A stretch of DNA of 64,000 nt from Tretioscincus oriximinensis (GCA_022410635.1 JAJVDF010000359.1:1262312-1326311), one strand, 5' to 3'. Counted from the first letter of the stretch, positions 52,655 to 63,506 are shown. A program made the numbers and translations. The notes: generated by a model from the sequence alone, not told the origin.

Positions 52655-53129
52655 GTACTGTATATTTTGGATTAAAGGATGCACCAGAGCATAAGATGAA
52701 CCTAGATCTTGGTTGGACACCAAGGGAATAAATGGGTGCTAGGATGGATGTCTGGATGTTGCCTCCNGTATGGAACAACAGGCAGGATTCCTGAAATACC
52801 ATTTGCAGGGAGTCATGAACAGGTGCATATTTTGCTTTCCTCTGTTTAGACTGCCCAGGTTCATCTGGTGGGCCTCTGTGTGAGACAGAATGCTGGGCTA
52901 GATGGGCTGTGGCCTGATCCAGTATTGATCATCTTATGTTCTTATGTTCTTATCTTAGAGGAGAAAAATAAGAAATAAAAATATTCTGGGTTTTCTTCCC
53001 CACATTTGAGCTCTGCTACTGCCAGCTTTGTGAACATTTTCTACACTTTGGGGGAGCTTTGCTACATTGGATAATAAGATGCATAAACATTTTCACCCAC
53101 TTTTTTGGGAAATACATTATATGCTTTAT
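52655..53129. mobile_element. MITE (CTATAAGATGCACC type) split by a CR1 insertion
   Basis: Left part 52660-52712 (TGTATATTTTGGATTAAAGG, ATGCACCAGAGCATAAGATG), right part 52975-53129 (CACATTTGAGCTCTGCTACT, GCCAGCTTTGTGAACATTTT, CTACATTGGATAATAAGATG). A second copy without the insertion is at 61974-62206. The CR1 piece between (52713-52957) runs from GGACACCAAGGGAATAAATG to (TTCTTATG)n. Confidence 0.6.
52713..52957 (+). mobile_element. CR1 LINE 3' 245 bp, nested
   Basis: GGACACCAAGGGAATAAATG, AACAACAGGCAGGATTCCTG, GCTGGGCTAGATGGGCTGTG and the tail CTTATGTTCTTATGTTCTTA. Inserted within the MITE above, hence younger. Confidence 0.88.
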
Positions 53130-53459
53130 CAGTGGCGGTTGGCCTCTGGGTTTGTGGGGTGCGGCGAAAACCCAGAGATTAAAATCAATGATAAAATCTC
53201 CATAGAAAACAATGGAGAACTATTGGCCAACCATAGGCTTTCAAAGAGAAGCTGCCAACAAATCAAAAAGTTCCAGGCAGCTTTTTTAATTAACAAAAGG
53301 GTTCGCCGATCCCAGAATCAATGGGAGAGCTGCCTAGGAGGGGCTACAGTCTCCCTCTCAATCTCCATAGAAGTGCCATTTTGTTATTGTCATTCAACTT
53401 GTGGACTGAGAGAGAGACTGGTAAGTGCCCAAATGCCCAAACTGCACCAGCCACCGCTG
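53130..53459. mobile_element. Non-autonomous hAT-like element (CAGTGGCGG termini), copy 2
   Basis: CAGTGGCGGTTGGCC at the left end, CAGCCACCGCTG at the right. TGCTTTAT (53122-53129) and TGTTTTAC (53460-53467) are 6-of-8 matching flanks, a worn 8-bp duplication. It also contains an internal ATGGAGAACTATTGGCCAAC segment absent from copy 1 (3238-3592). Confidence 0.75.
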
Positions 53460-53467
53460 TGTTTTAC

Positions 53468-54329
53468 ATACTGAAAAATATGGTATTTATGCCAGTTTGT
53501 TAAAGACCATTCTTCCTTATCGTTGTTTCTCAATTAAATAATGACATTCCCCATGTATGCTGGCATTTTCTAGATTCAAAATAAGTCACTATAGTGATAT
53601 AATTAGTTACTATAGCCCAATAATTCTTCACTGCCACCAGTTCTTCTGCTAGTGCTAACTTTACTACCCATCAGCCTCATACAGTCTCCCCTGGTTCAAG
53701 AGGAAATAATCCACCTTTTCTTCCCTTTGATGACTTTATGCATTTCAAACTTCACCATGAATTAATTTCTCTGTCACCTTAATTGCAGAGAACAAGATCC
53801 GTGAATAAGAGAGCCTAATAGTTATGAAGAACAGAATGAACCCCTTTAAAATAGAATTATTGAAATATTGCTCCATGAAGGTATATGACATTTGCAAAAC
53901 TTGGAAAATGCAGCTGATTTTAGCATTCTCAGATGTAGTCCCATTCCTCAAAATTCCTTTTGACATCGCTGTCAGTTTTGAATGAAGACCATTGAGATTT
54001 AGTTCCCTGTCTGGAATAATGGGAATTCAACAGTTCTGGCTGTCAATAAATAAATAAGTAAATCATTCATTATTTTGTGCTTCTACCAGTTATTCCTGCC
54101 TTCCGATACTATATTTGGCCTGTGTTTTCAGAAACTGCCCATCCTGTGTCAAGCTCATTGGAGGTGGCTGGTTATAATATAGTTTTTTAGGAGCTATACT
54201 AAGTCTGTACTGCTCCTATACTAGATTGAGAAATATCGTAATTCGTGGGGATGACCTTCTTGGCTTGAATTATTCAGATATTTGATCTAGGGATTTCATA
54301 AATTGTAGGGAAACTTTTTCTCTCTGCGT
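53468..54329. other. Intron 1, no exon
   Basis: AT-rich sequence without a recognisable repeat or splice-flanked open frame, apart from a short AAATAAATAAGT run at 54047-54060. Confidence 0.4.
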
Positions 54330-54712
54330 GTGGAATTTAAGAACATAAGAACATAAGAAGAGCCATACTGGATCAGGCCACAGCCCATCGAGTCCAGCAT
54401 TCTGTGTCACACAAAGGCCCACCAGATGCACCTGGGCAGTCCGAACAGAGGTAAGCAAAATATGCTGCTCCTGTTCGTGACTCCCTGCAAATGGTATTTC
54501 AAAAGTCCTGCCTGTTGCTCCATCCCGGAGGCTACATCCAGACAACTATCTTAGTATCCATTTATACCCTTAGTGTCCATAAACCTGTCTAGTCCTGTCT
54601 TGAAACTATCCAAGCTGTTAGCTACCACTACCTCTTCAGGAAGTAAATTCCACAGGCCGATGACCCTCTGGGTGAAAAAATACTTCCCTTTGTCTGTTCT
54701 CACTTTTCCTCT
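54330..54712 (-). mobile_element. CR1 LINE 3' 380 bp, inverted, well preserved
   Basis: AAGAACATAAGAACATAAGA tail, then GAGCCATACTGGATCAGGCC, GAGTCCAGCATTCTGTGTCA, ACAGAGGTAAGCAAAATATG and CTTGAAACTATCCAAGCTGT. Close to the 33.2 and 23.6 kb copies. Confidence 0.92.
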
Positions 54713-55004
54713 TCTATATTTGTAAGCTGTGGTCTACTGACTTCAAATCCCAATTAGCAACAGATTGGAGGTGGGAAGAAAGGTGACGGTAGAGGTTATT
54801 GAGCATAATAAGTGTCCTCTTTAAAATAACACCTAAGAAAGAGTGGAATGAAAACCAGGACAGGACCAGTCAAAGACGTAGTTGTGTTAGGACTCATAAA
54901 TACTTAAGAAGGGCGTCTTGGAGCTCTTTAGAGTAGCTTTGCATTTTATTTGTAGAATAGTAAATAGTCAACTGGAATGCTGCATTCATTTGCCAAAGGG
55001 GGGG

Positions 55005-55250
55005 TATAGACTCATGGGAGAGCCTTCTCTGTGATAGCCCCCAGATTGTGAAATGATTTCCCCTCTGAGGTGCGTTAGGCTGCTCATCTTCAGACCATAG
55101 TGAAGACGCACCTTTTCCCCCTTGTCTTCGCTTGGGTCAAAATTCCCCTCTCTTGAAAGACACATTTACTGTTTCTGTTTTAAANGTTTTATGGTCTTAT
55201 TGTGATCCACCCTGAGACCCTTGGATATATGGCAGAATAGAATATAAATA
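55005..55250 (+). mobile_element. L2-like LINE 3' end
   Basis: AGAGCCTTCTCTGTGATAGC, CCCCTCTGAGGTGCGTTAGG, GAAGACGCACCTTTTCCCCC and TCCACCCTGAGACCCTTGGA, then a short GATA-rich run at 55258-55283. N at 55185. Confidence 0.65.
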
Positions 55251-55329
55251 AGTAGGTAAGGATAGACAGATAGCTAGATAGACTCACCACTCTCCAATCA
55301 TCAACAAAGCATTCTTAGATTTATCTTAC

Positions 55330-55480
55330 ACTTCCAAGCAACTAACAGTGTGGTGACCAGAATTGAACACAGTATTCCAAATGTGGCCTTACCACGGATT
55401 TATAAAGAGGCAAATCAACACTTGCTGACTTGTTTTCAGTTCCTTTCCTAATTACCCTTAACTTTGAATTTTTTCTTAAC
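55330..55480 (-). mobile_element. CR1 ORF2 C-terminal fragment, inverted
   Basis: GTGACCAGAATTGAACACAG, TATTCCAAATGTGGCCTTAC and AGATTTATAAAGAGG-like wording are the complement of the segment encoding SVVRPHLEYCVQFWSPH. Confidence 0.7.
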
Positions 55481-55504
55481 TTCTAAAGAAGCTCCTGAAA
55501 GCTC

Positions 55505-56030
55505 TCTTAGATGGTGGTATCTAACAGCCTGGATTAAACAAGTTCCTGGAACAAATAGCTGCTAGGATGGATTTCTTGACACTGCCTCTGAAATGGAGCA
55601 ACAGGCAGGATTCCTGAAATACCGTTTGCAAGGAGTCAAGAACAGATGAGATTTTGCCTTCTTCTGCTTGAGATTGCCCAGGGGAAAACGTAAGAGAATT
55701 AGACAATGTTCATTACGTTCATTCTCAAATTCTCTTATGTTTTCTATATTTGCGTTTTCTATGCTAGTATATACTAATAAAAATGACTTTGAAAGAGACT
55801 ACCAGGGGCAATCGGTGGGCAAGTGTAAACTATAGCAGGCCTCACATGGCTCATCCACTATGCAGATGGCAGATCCCTATTTTAAGTGTCGNGAACAGGA
55901 GAGGGTTTTGCCTTCTTCTGCTTGAGATGCCCAGAAGGTGCAAAATTGGTGGACCACTGTGTGATACAGAATGCTGGCACAGATAGACTCTGTCCCAATT
56001 CAGCAGGGCTCCCCTTATATTGTTATGTTT
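55505..56030 (+). mobile_element. Two + strand CR1 3' fragments with a dispersed-family remnant between
   Basis: 55510-55690 (GGAGCAACAGGCAGGATTCC, AGGAGTCAAGAACAGATGAG) and 55885-56030 (GAGAGGGTTTTGCCTTCTTC, CCACTGTGTGATACAGAATG). 55815-55880 (AACTATAGCAGGCCTCACAT) is a remnant of the family at 16845. N at 55892. Confidence 0.65.
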
Positions 56031-56034
56031 CTTC

Positions 56035-56215
56035 TGTCTACCTTTTTCTTGTTAGTCTCTAAGGTGCTACAAGACACCCTTGCTAGATGCCATTGCATCC
56101 GAAGTAGACTATGAAAGCTCCTGCTACCTGCCTTTCTCTTTTTAATCTCTAGGATGCTAAGAAATTTTGCTAGAAATTCTACACCCAGAGTAACACAGCT
56201 ATTTCTTTGACATGG
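56035..56215. mobile_element. MITE, CTTGTTAGTCTCTAAGGTGCTACAAG family
   Basis: CTACCTTTTTCTTGTTAGTC, TCTAAGGTGCTACAAGACAC, CCGAAGTAGACTATGAAAGC, and AGAGTAACACAGCTATTTCT at the end, matching 14133-14220 and 11308-11449. Confidence 0.7.
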
Positions 56216-56219
56216 ATCC

Positions 56220-57972
56220 ATTCAGTTAACTGCCATGCNCCCATCATTGCTGTTTGTACTGTAAGGCTCTTAAAGGAACAGCAAGGGAAATGGTTGGTGC
56301 TTGTTGGATCGGAGACAATCAACCTATTTTGTAGCCTCAGAATTGTATGTCCTTTAAGCCATGAGAACAATACCAATTTGTTCTCTTCTGGTTTCTTGGG
56401 AAGCCGAGTTACACAATAGGGGTGGGCATTGTAATCGGTTTATCCCTCCTGTGAAGTTGAAATGTAACTAGTAGATTTGTACTAAAAAAATTTAAAAAGA
56501 GTGAAAAAAGTATCGGAAATCTGATAAAATGCGATCTCTGGATTTTTGTATGCAGCTTAATATAGCGTGGTGCAGCCTATTTAACATCTGATCTTCTTTC
56601 CAGACNATTAAGATATCCTTAATTTGGGGGCTGGATTGCACTGTTTAGTTGTTCTGCTCCTTTACTAGTGAGTAAACCCATGAAATCAAGCTTGGTTTGG
56701 GCAGTCAGACACATGTGGTGCGGGGGGTGGGTGGTAGCACCGGGCATCAGCTGCAGCTGATAAGAGAAGGTGTCTCCCAGATACCCAGCAGCATTGGCAG
56801 GCTTCACACTGCAGGCGTTGGTGGGCAGTGGCAGATTTGGGTCATGAGCTGGAGGCTGCCTTCTCCACTATGTTGGGCGGACAGCGAGGAAGTCTACAGT
56901 GGCACAGGCACACACGTGCCAAGTCCAAATTTCTGAGCCCTGCCATTGGTCCATATAGACCAATGGCAGACCTTGGAATGTTGGATCTGCCAATGCATCT
57001 TATTAGTAGTAAAGAATTTATACATCTGACGGTCTCATGGCAGCTAACAATAAAAGAAGCAATAAAAAAATTACCATTTTAAAACAACAGCTGAAAGTGG
57101 NGAAGGAAAAGCCATTTCTTCAAACACAGGTACATCCAAAGAAGGAGTTTCAAATATTTTTCTTTTAATGATCAAATAATCTACTTCATCGATTCATAGA
57201 CCCTGTCACTGTACAAGATTTAGGCTGTGTTAGACAGGGTCAATAATCCAAAGTCAAATTTCTGTTGCATTTGCCTCACCANGTTGTTACAAGCAGGCAG
57301 ATGGCGGCTTTTAAAGCCAATTATCCAGATTCATTGTTTACCTGAAAAATCATCAAATCGTTCCATAAGGTCATGGCAAAAAGGCTAAGCTGTATGGAGA
57401 AACTGCTAGGGTGAGAGGCGAACTGTCCAATAGCACTTGGGAGGAGGGAATACTGGTCTTCCTCTTGACAACCAGCAAACAAAATGGCAAACAGGAAAGG
57501 GGTGTCACATGACATAAAATGTTACTTGTCTAGAATGACAAAACTACAAGCATATTTGGTTGGGCAAATTTACTTCAATAACTGAATGTTCATCCCAGAA
57601 TTGTAGCTTTGGAAGAGCTTTAAAATATTTAAATGCCAACACATTGAATTTATCACTTCTCAGTAGACCAAAAAATACCAGAAAACCATCAAGTGATTTA
57701 TTTTACACTAGAAATCAATGCAGGATTCACTAAACCATACCAGACAGATGGCGATTGGTTACAAATGGTGACACAATTTGTTAATATAGAAGATGTGTTC
57801 CAGACAGTTGTTGAGATTCTTCAGATTAGCAAGGAAGATGGGATTCAAGGAAGGCAGAGGGCCTTATTAATGGTGGCTTCTCTTTCTTAGATTCAGTTGA
57901 TTCGGTAGAGGACTTGCTTTGTCATAAGGAAGGAATTGCTTAGCTTTTCATAGACGCTTTTGGTTCACTGAT
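56220..57972. other. Intron 1, no exon; one hairpin
   Basis: 56941-56968 is a perfect hairpin (TGCCATTGGTC, 11-bp arms, loop CATATA) linked to the composite-repeat right end. Open frames at 56697-57082 and 57693-57890 lack splice signals and domain resemblance. Ns at 57101 and 57282. Confidence 0.4.
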
Positions 57973-57978
57973 GTGGTC

Positions 57979-58389
57979 GTAGGGTTGCTACCTTTTGATA
58001 AGTGAAATAAGGGACATGTTCTTAAAAATAAGGGACATTTCACAAAAATAATGGACGCTAAAAAAATAAACATCACAACACATGACTACACTATCATTCG
58101 AAGAAGACACTTCCTACTGCCTGTTCCTTTCTATTTGAATTTCGCTTACAACATGCGGCTGAGAATTGAGATTCGCTTTCCCTGCACTGAGAGTGCTAGT
58201 AGTGTTGAACTCGCTGCCTNCTGAAACTTTGATAATCAAAGAGTTTGTATCTATTAGACTATAATGATCGATGTATATCGAAGCGGCAATTCAAATTTCG
58301 AATATTTTGAAACAAGCCTGATATTAGCGGTATTTTACGGGACATTGAATCATAATACGGGACGCGTAATTTTTACATGGCAGCCCTAC
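57979..58389. mobile_element. 411-bp inverted-repeat element, flanking GTGGTC duplication
   Basis: Left end GTAGGGTTGCTACC, right end GGCAGCCCTAC (reverse complement GTAGGGCTGCC). GTGGTC is exact at 57973-57978 and 58390-58395. The interior is A-rich with repeated AATAAGGGACAT and TACGGGAC words in both halves. No coding capacity; superfamily unresolved. Confidence 0.8.
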
Positions 58390-58395
58390 GTGGTC

Positions 58396-59067
58396 AAGTT
58401 CTTTTAGTTGTAGTGTTACTACCCAATGTATTCTTTTTCTGATCTGTATGGATTACGCAATTTTAGTGTTCATTTTTTTTCTTTGTCAGTTGAGTGTCAA
58501 AGAGTGCTGTGCTGTAAGAAAAAAAATTAAACAATTTTAATGCAGCCAAGATGCCTCTGAAAGTCATTTTCAGGAAGTTGTGATGCTCAGAACAGCAATT
58601 CATGGCTCAGAGCCTAATACAGGCTGCTGGATTAGATGGGTGATGGCTTGATCCACCAGGACTCCTCTTTAATTCCTGCAGGTCAGGTGGATCAGTGACT
58701 GTGAGAAGTGAAGCCCAAGTACAAAGGCCATTTGCAGGGAATGGATGGCTGATGACGGTTTTGCCACCTTCTTTTTCTATGGTGTATTTTCTTCTATTTA
58801 TAAAGGGAAGATTTTGAGTATTTTGCCTTCTGTAGCTTATTCCCCATTTGTTTTATTTTATAATCTTTTATTCTTCTACAATTATTTTGCTTTGAATTCC
58901 TTCAAATAAGAAAAGCAGGGAATAAAAACCCTCTTCTCCTTCATTTCTATATATCAAGGTTCATAACTGTTCCCCTCTTTTATCCTTCATTGTTGCTAAA
59001 ATCTGGGCTGGTATGCTTTCTGTATCTTCTTCTTCTCCTCCTTCTTCCTCTTTTTCTTCTTTTTTTC
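58396..59067. other. Intron 1, no exon; CR1 remnant and CTT tract
   Basis: 58620-58685 is a diverged + strand CR1 tip (GCTGGATTAGATGGGTGATG). 59025-59070 is (CTT)n-rich. Confidence 0.5.
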
Positions 59068-59300
59068 TTTGTGAATCCTAGAGTTGGAAGGCACCTCCAG
59101 GTTCATGGAAGTCCCACTGTGGCAGCCTATTCCACTGGTTTGTCACCCTTACCATTAGAAAGCTTTTTCTGATATCTAATCTATACTTTCTTGCAGTTTC
59201 ATCCCATTGTTTCTGTTTTTTCCATGTGCCAATTGGTGGACCACTGTGTGAGATAAGATGCTGGACTAGATGAACTGTGGCCTTCTTAAGTTCTTTTGTT
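59068..59300. mobile_element. Inverted CR1 fragment abutting a + strand CR1 tip
   Basis: 59073-59228 is inverted (GAATCCTAGAGTTGGAAGGC, CCTATTCCACTGGTTTGTCA, TTGCAGTTTCATCCCATTGT, CCATGTGCCAATTGG). 59229-59300 is + (CCACTGTGTGAGATAAGATG, CTGGACTAGATGAACTGTGG). Confidence 0.65.
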
Positions 59301-59927
59301 CATAACTTTGGGGCAAAATGTGTTAGAGGAAAGAGCTTTTGCAGTTACATTTTGGCTTCTGTTAAATACTAAGTCTCTTGGCGCTTAGCAGAGTTGGGGG
59401 AATTAATTCTTGATTGACAGACCACCCAAGAATCCGTAAACTGGGCAGCCAGATAATCTCACAGGAAGGCAATATACAACTGAGAAAGCTGCAGAGATTT
59501 GTCCTTGTAATTGACAAAACGAACTCAACTCCATTGGCTTTGTTTAAATACAAAGATTGATAGTAACTACTGTTTGAATATTGCCTATTTTGGTTTTCAA
59601 GCAGCACCTAAGAGCTTAGGCAAACAGAAAACAAGAAGATGTCTTGTCCCAGGAATCACATTTGGACCATCTAGCTTGGAATTGCTGGAGATACTGGGAA
59701 TTGAACTGGGACCCTTCAAAGTTTGATTTCTAAATTACAGGCCTGTCCCTAATAAAATTGGACACTTTATACTTGTCATTCCCTATGTTGCCAAACAGTG
59801 GTCTTTGGTAAAGCAATGTTGAAGGTGGGCTTCCTCTGCAGAAATTTACAGATTGGGCTGCTGTAGTTCTTCACTCTGTGTTTGGCCACTGACCCTGTCC
59901 TTGTTTCTTACTTCTCTGTTCCCATAG

Positions 59928-60021
59928 AAATAGACCTGCATACAAAATGTGTAGTGGACGTGGATGCAAATAAAGTTATTCTTCATCCTGTGAACACTAA
60001 TCTGTCCAAAGGAGATGTCAG
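59928..60021 (+). CDS. KIF13B: KIF13B exon 2 (kinesin-3 motor domain, residues 19-50)
   Basis: With the G carried from exon 1 the frame reads EIDLHTKCVVDVDANKVILH then PVNTNLSKGDV, and ends with AG of codon 50 (Arg in vertebrates). From memory this matches vertebrate KIF13B over nearly its whole length, whereas KIF13A has a clearly different segment here (ELELNTKCVVEMEGNQTVLH), so paralogue assignment is firm. The acceptor is TTCTCTGTTCCCATAG; the donor at 60022 is GTAAGC. The exon is 94 nt, entering at phase 1 and leaving at phase 2. The segment forms the early motor-domain strands before the ATP-binding loop, which is coded by later exons outside the window. No premature stop and no N in the exon. 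Confidence 0.97.
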
Positions 60022-61289
60022 GTAAGCTTTAACTTTTCTGGAAAGGTTTTAAAAAAAGAGAAATTGAGGAANGAATATCACTGTATGAGGCAGGGCTAGA
60101 TGGACTATGGACTGATCCAGAAGGACTCATTTTTGTGCTGGAAAGAAAGAATTGATAGGGTACTATATGNGACAAGGTGCTGGACCAGATGGATTGTGAG
60201 CTGACCCAGCAGGACGCCTCTTNTGAAAAAAGGAAATGCACAGAAATGTGTGTTAGACATAATCCTAGAACAGATAAGCCATGGTCAATCCAGTATGATC
60301 TAACCCTAATATGATCATTATTGTATTGAAGAGAATGGAGTCTTAGANGGAGCTGATTTCAAAGGGATGTCAGTTTGCCTTAGATGCTTCCAATTTGTTT
60401 ATCTTCCTAAGCTTTCAAAAGATGCTTTTATGTACTGCTGTGCCTTCTGGATAAAACCCAGGCTTACCCCATTCCACCTTTTGAATTTCCTACTGCAGCA
60501 TAAGGTGTTGCTCAAACATGTCTATTCTGATTCTAAATTGTGGAATATGACATGTTCCATTTAATATTCAGGGTTGTGCCTTAGGTGCCTAAGGGTTGTG
60601 CTTTAAAGGCTGTTGATTCAAACTTTGAATTCTTTTCTTCTGGCTGGCTAGTATGAGGCTACCATAAAAGAGGAGTGATATTTTGTTTCACAATCAACTC
60701 CCAGTCATATATGCAAGTTTTTGTTCACGGTTTACAATGTTAATTAAAGAAGTGCATAAAAATCATAATTGCTGCTCCTTTAATTTATAACTGTTCTAAG
60801 ATTATTGAAGTACCATCCCTTTAAGAACCAGAAGGCTAGATGGGACACCCAAAAGATACTCAGGCTTTCTGTAGAAGAGGTTATTTTGGGATAGATCTTG
60901 GAATAGGTGTATGCCATTTGCATGCTTTAGTTAGTTATGCCATAGCCTACTCTGGCCTGTGGTGGTAGCCCTTATATCAAAACAGACTCTAAACTAAAAG
61001 CTTGTGCAGAAAAGATCTTGGTCTCCTCTCTTGTCCAACACATAGTTTGTTTTGTTTTTAATGTATGTTTTCACTGTTCTTGCTTGATCTAAGACATCAG
61101 AGTATTGCACAGGACGTATGTCCAAATGTTTCATAAATAAAATAAGATAAGTGAACAAATACAGTTTAATGCAGGGGTGGGGAACCTATTTTCTGCAAAA
61201 GGTAATTTTGATATGTGTATTATCATTTGGGGGGCATACCCCTTCCCGCACTCCAACCTCAATAAATCAGTCAATCAATCCATGACAGT

Positions 61290-61480
61290 GTCAGAAGGAA
61301 AGGATAAATAATAGATGGTCCCATGTTTGTATCAAAATTCTGCAGACTACAGCTTCCAGCCTGCACTGCACCTATCCCTGGGAGGGAAGAAGTCTCTTTA
61401 GGCAATCTGTGCCCACTCCCGCCCCCAAGAAACATTTTTCTGCTTACAGGAAGTTGGCTGGGGGACCCCTCTATACCTTT
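61290..61480. repeat. Partial copy of the CTACAGCTCCCAG repeat
   Basis: GCAGACTACAGCTTCCAGCC, CTGCACTGCACCTATCCCTG, GGAGGGAAGAAGTCTCTTTA and TTTTTCTGCTTACAGGAAGT match 62565-62690 and 43330-43420. A minus-strand 78-codon frame here is incidental. Confidence 0.5.
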
Positions 61481-61973
61481 TCTGCACTTGCTTTTCCACC
61501 AAATCAAGTCTGCTGTTTTCTTTATTGATCAGAAGCACTTTCATTCTTCCTTTCTGATGAGAAGTGATCCCTGGTCAATAAAATGACGGGCAGCAACAAA
61601 GATCAATAGTAAGGAGATCAGGTGGGTCCCATCCTCCACATGTCTCTTAAGGCCACGTTTGGTAAATGAGAAAGAGCTTATCGCCCTCAATTCCCCTTAC
61701 AGTATGTTGAAATGCCTGTTTGTTTTCTTTTAATCCCTGACCTCGTATTGACCAGGCCTTTGAAACAGCAGGGATACCCATTTCACTTACACGGTTGCCG
61801 TACGCTTCCTGTTTTTGTTGCAACCCTGGGGAATACAAATGTGTCTCTTGTTTAACACAGTTTCATGCAACACATTGCTGCCTTTTGTTAAGGTTGCAGA
61901 AGTGTGGCTTCTCTTGAACAACTTGGTTTTTAGACTATAGTTTTGCCATTACATAGTTGACAAACGTAATATG

Positions 61974-62206
61974 CCGTATTTTTTGGTCTATAAGACACAC
62001 AGGATCATATGATGCACCTACATTTTAAAGGAGGAATATAAAGGGGGGATTCTGATTTTCTTTTTCACATTTGAGCTGCTGCTACTGCCAGCTTTGTGAA
62101 CATTTTCTACATTTAGGAGGATTTTTTGCTACATTCGGACCAGAAGACACACTAATATTTTCACCCCACTCCTTTGGGAAATAAAGTGCATCTTATAAGG
62201 TAATTT
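61974..62206. mobile_element. MITE (GTCTATAAGACACAC .. GTGCATCTTATAAGG ends)
   Basis: The left end GCCGTATTTTTTGGTCTATA and right end GTGCATCTTATAAGGTAA are inverted relatives. The centre CACATTTGAGCTGCTGCTAC, TGCCAGCTTTGTGAACATTT is also seen at 52975-53045 and, inverted, at 62420-62475. Widespread MITE type in vertebrates; name not asserted. Confidence 0.6.
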
Positions 62207-62224
62207 GTTAGAGTTAATGTTAGG

Positions 62225-62740
62225 AAGAAAGGAATATCTATATTCTACTGTATTGAGGGAAACACGGCTAGACCTAATAGCGAACCACCAGTTTCCTATT
62301 TCTCTACTTCCTGGCAGAATTCCTGTTTCTTCTTTTATTGTTTTAAGTTGTATGTCTGCCTGCTTTTCTACACCATTTTTTTTATAATGACAGGTGCTTA
62401 TTATAAAAGCTTGGATGTCCAGCAGCTTCACAGACCTGACAGTAGCAGCAGCAGCCCAAATGTGAAAAAAGTGAAACCAAGCTGTTGTTGTGCTCTATGC
62501 AGGGCCTGATGGGAAGTGTAGTCTGGACAGAGGGCTACCTCTTTTGCCCAGACTATGTGGGGCCCTGCTCTGTGGACTACAGCTCCCAGCTTGCACCACA
62601 GCTAGCCCTGGGAGGGAGGAAGCCTCTTTAGCCAATCTATACCCCATCCCACCCACCAAAACATGTTTTCTGCTTACAGGGAGTTTGCTGGGACCCATCC
62701 ATACGCAGATATTGCTAATGCTGTTTTTCCCGCCTTCATA
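62225..62740. repeat. Longest copy of the CTACAGCTCCCAG repeat
   Basis: Along its length it parallels 43050-43440: TTCCTATTTCTCTACTTCCT, TTTTAAGTTGTATGTCTGCC, AAAGCTTGGATGTCCAGCAG, GATGGGAAGTGTAGTCTGGA, GGACTACAGCTCCCAGCTTG and GTTTTCTGCTTACAGGGAGT. The GGGAAGTGTAGTC / GACTACAGCTCCC pair is an internal inverted motif resembling ZNF143 sites. Confidence 0.6.
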
Positions 62741-63169
62741 AATAGCTGTTTGTGCAGATGAGAGCACATATGATTTGTATCTTTAGTGCCAGGGTTAAAA
62801 ATGAAGGCCTGTAATCAGGCTAGTGTGTAATACTTTAATTCTGCAGAAGCAGAGGAAAAACTTGCAAAATGTGCAGAATATAGTTTAGGGGAAAATATTC
62901 CTTGCTCTGTATGTGTGTTTATGCATTTGTACCCTGAATGTTTCTGAATCTGCAAAGTAGCTGGACTATAACTGCCACCCCCTGGAAGATGTGAAGCTAC
63001 TGGACTGGTAGCCATTTGGTACTTTGGCACTCCCCTGAGGGAGAGGTTGCTTTAAATGGCTTCTCTAACGCTGAAAGTAAAACAATACCATGTGCGAAGC
63101 TCATGTAGATAATGTTCATGCATATAATTTTTGCCATTTAAGAAAAAAAAACTACTTACTTTGATTTGT
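62741..63169. other. Intron 2, no exon
   Basis: Unassigned, with no repeat family recognised and no kinesin-like coding segment. Confidence 0.4.
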
Positions 63170-63506
63170 CCTTTCTTCTACTCCTCCCCCTTCCTGCCTC
63201 CCTTCCTTTCTTCTTTCTCTCTTCTCCCTCCTTCCCTTCCTCTTCCCCTTTCCCTTCCTCACATTTATCCCTTCTTTCCTTTCTTCCCTCCTTTCCCCCC
63301 TCCCTCTCTTTTCTCTTACTCCCTTCTTTCCCTCCCCTTTCTCCTCCCTTCCTCTTCCTTTTTCCCTTCCATCCCCTCCCTCTCTCCATTCCTTCCTTGC
63401 CTTTCCCCCTCCCTCCCATTTCTCTTCTTTCTTTTTTCCTTCCCCTTTTTGTTCTTCCTTCTTTCCTTCCTCTCTCTCTTTCTTCCAGGTCTTCCTCCCT
63501 CCTAGG
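63170..63506. repeat. Polypyrimidine simple repeat, CCTT/CCCT type
   Basis: About 330 bp of nearly pure C/T, mirror image in composition of 103-403. Pro/Ser/Phe/Leu or Lys/Glu/Arg/Gly open frames on both strands are artefacts. It ends in TCTTTCTTCCAG, which mimics a splice acceptor. Confidence 0.9.

Larger units (their letters stand above)
37416..59927 (+). other. KIF13B intron 1 (22.5 kb)
   Basis: Donor GTGAGT at 37416, acceptor TTCTCTGTTCCCATAG ending at 59927 with a pyrimidine tract from about 59898. A long first intron is usual for KIF13B. It holds a minisatellite next to the donor and many mobile elements. No other coding exon was identified inside it. Confidence 0.9.

Noticed and set aside
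60367..60564. 65-codon frame just after KIF13B exon 2 as a possible exon 3
   Set aside because: Does not resemble the expected QPKVFAYDHCFWS motor segment and lacks a fitting phase-2 acceptor.
63480..63490. TCTTTCTTCCAG as a splice acceptor for a KIF13B exon
   Set aside because: It lies at the end of a simple C/T repeat, and the downstream sequence is not kinesin-like; CR1 follows.
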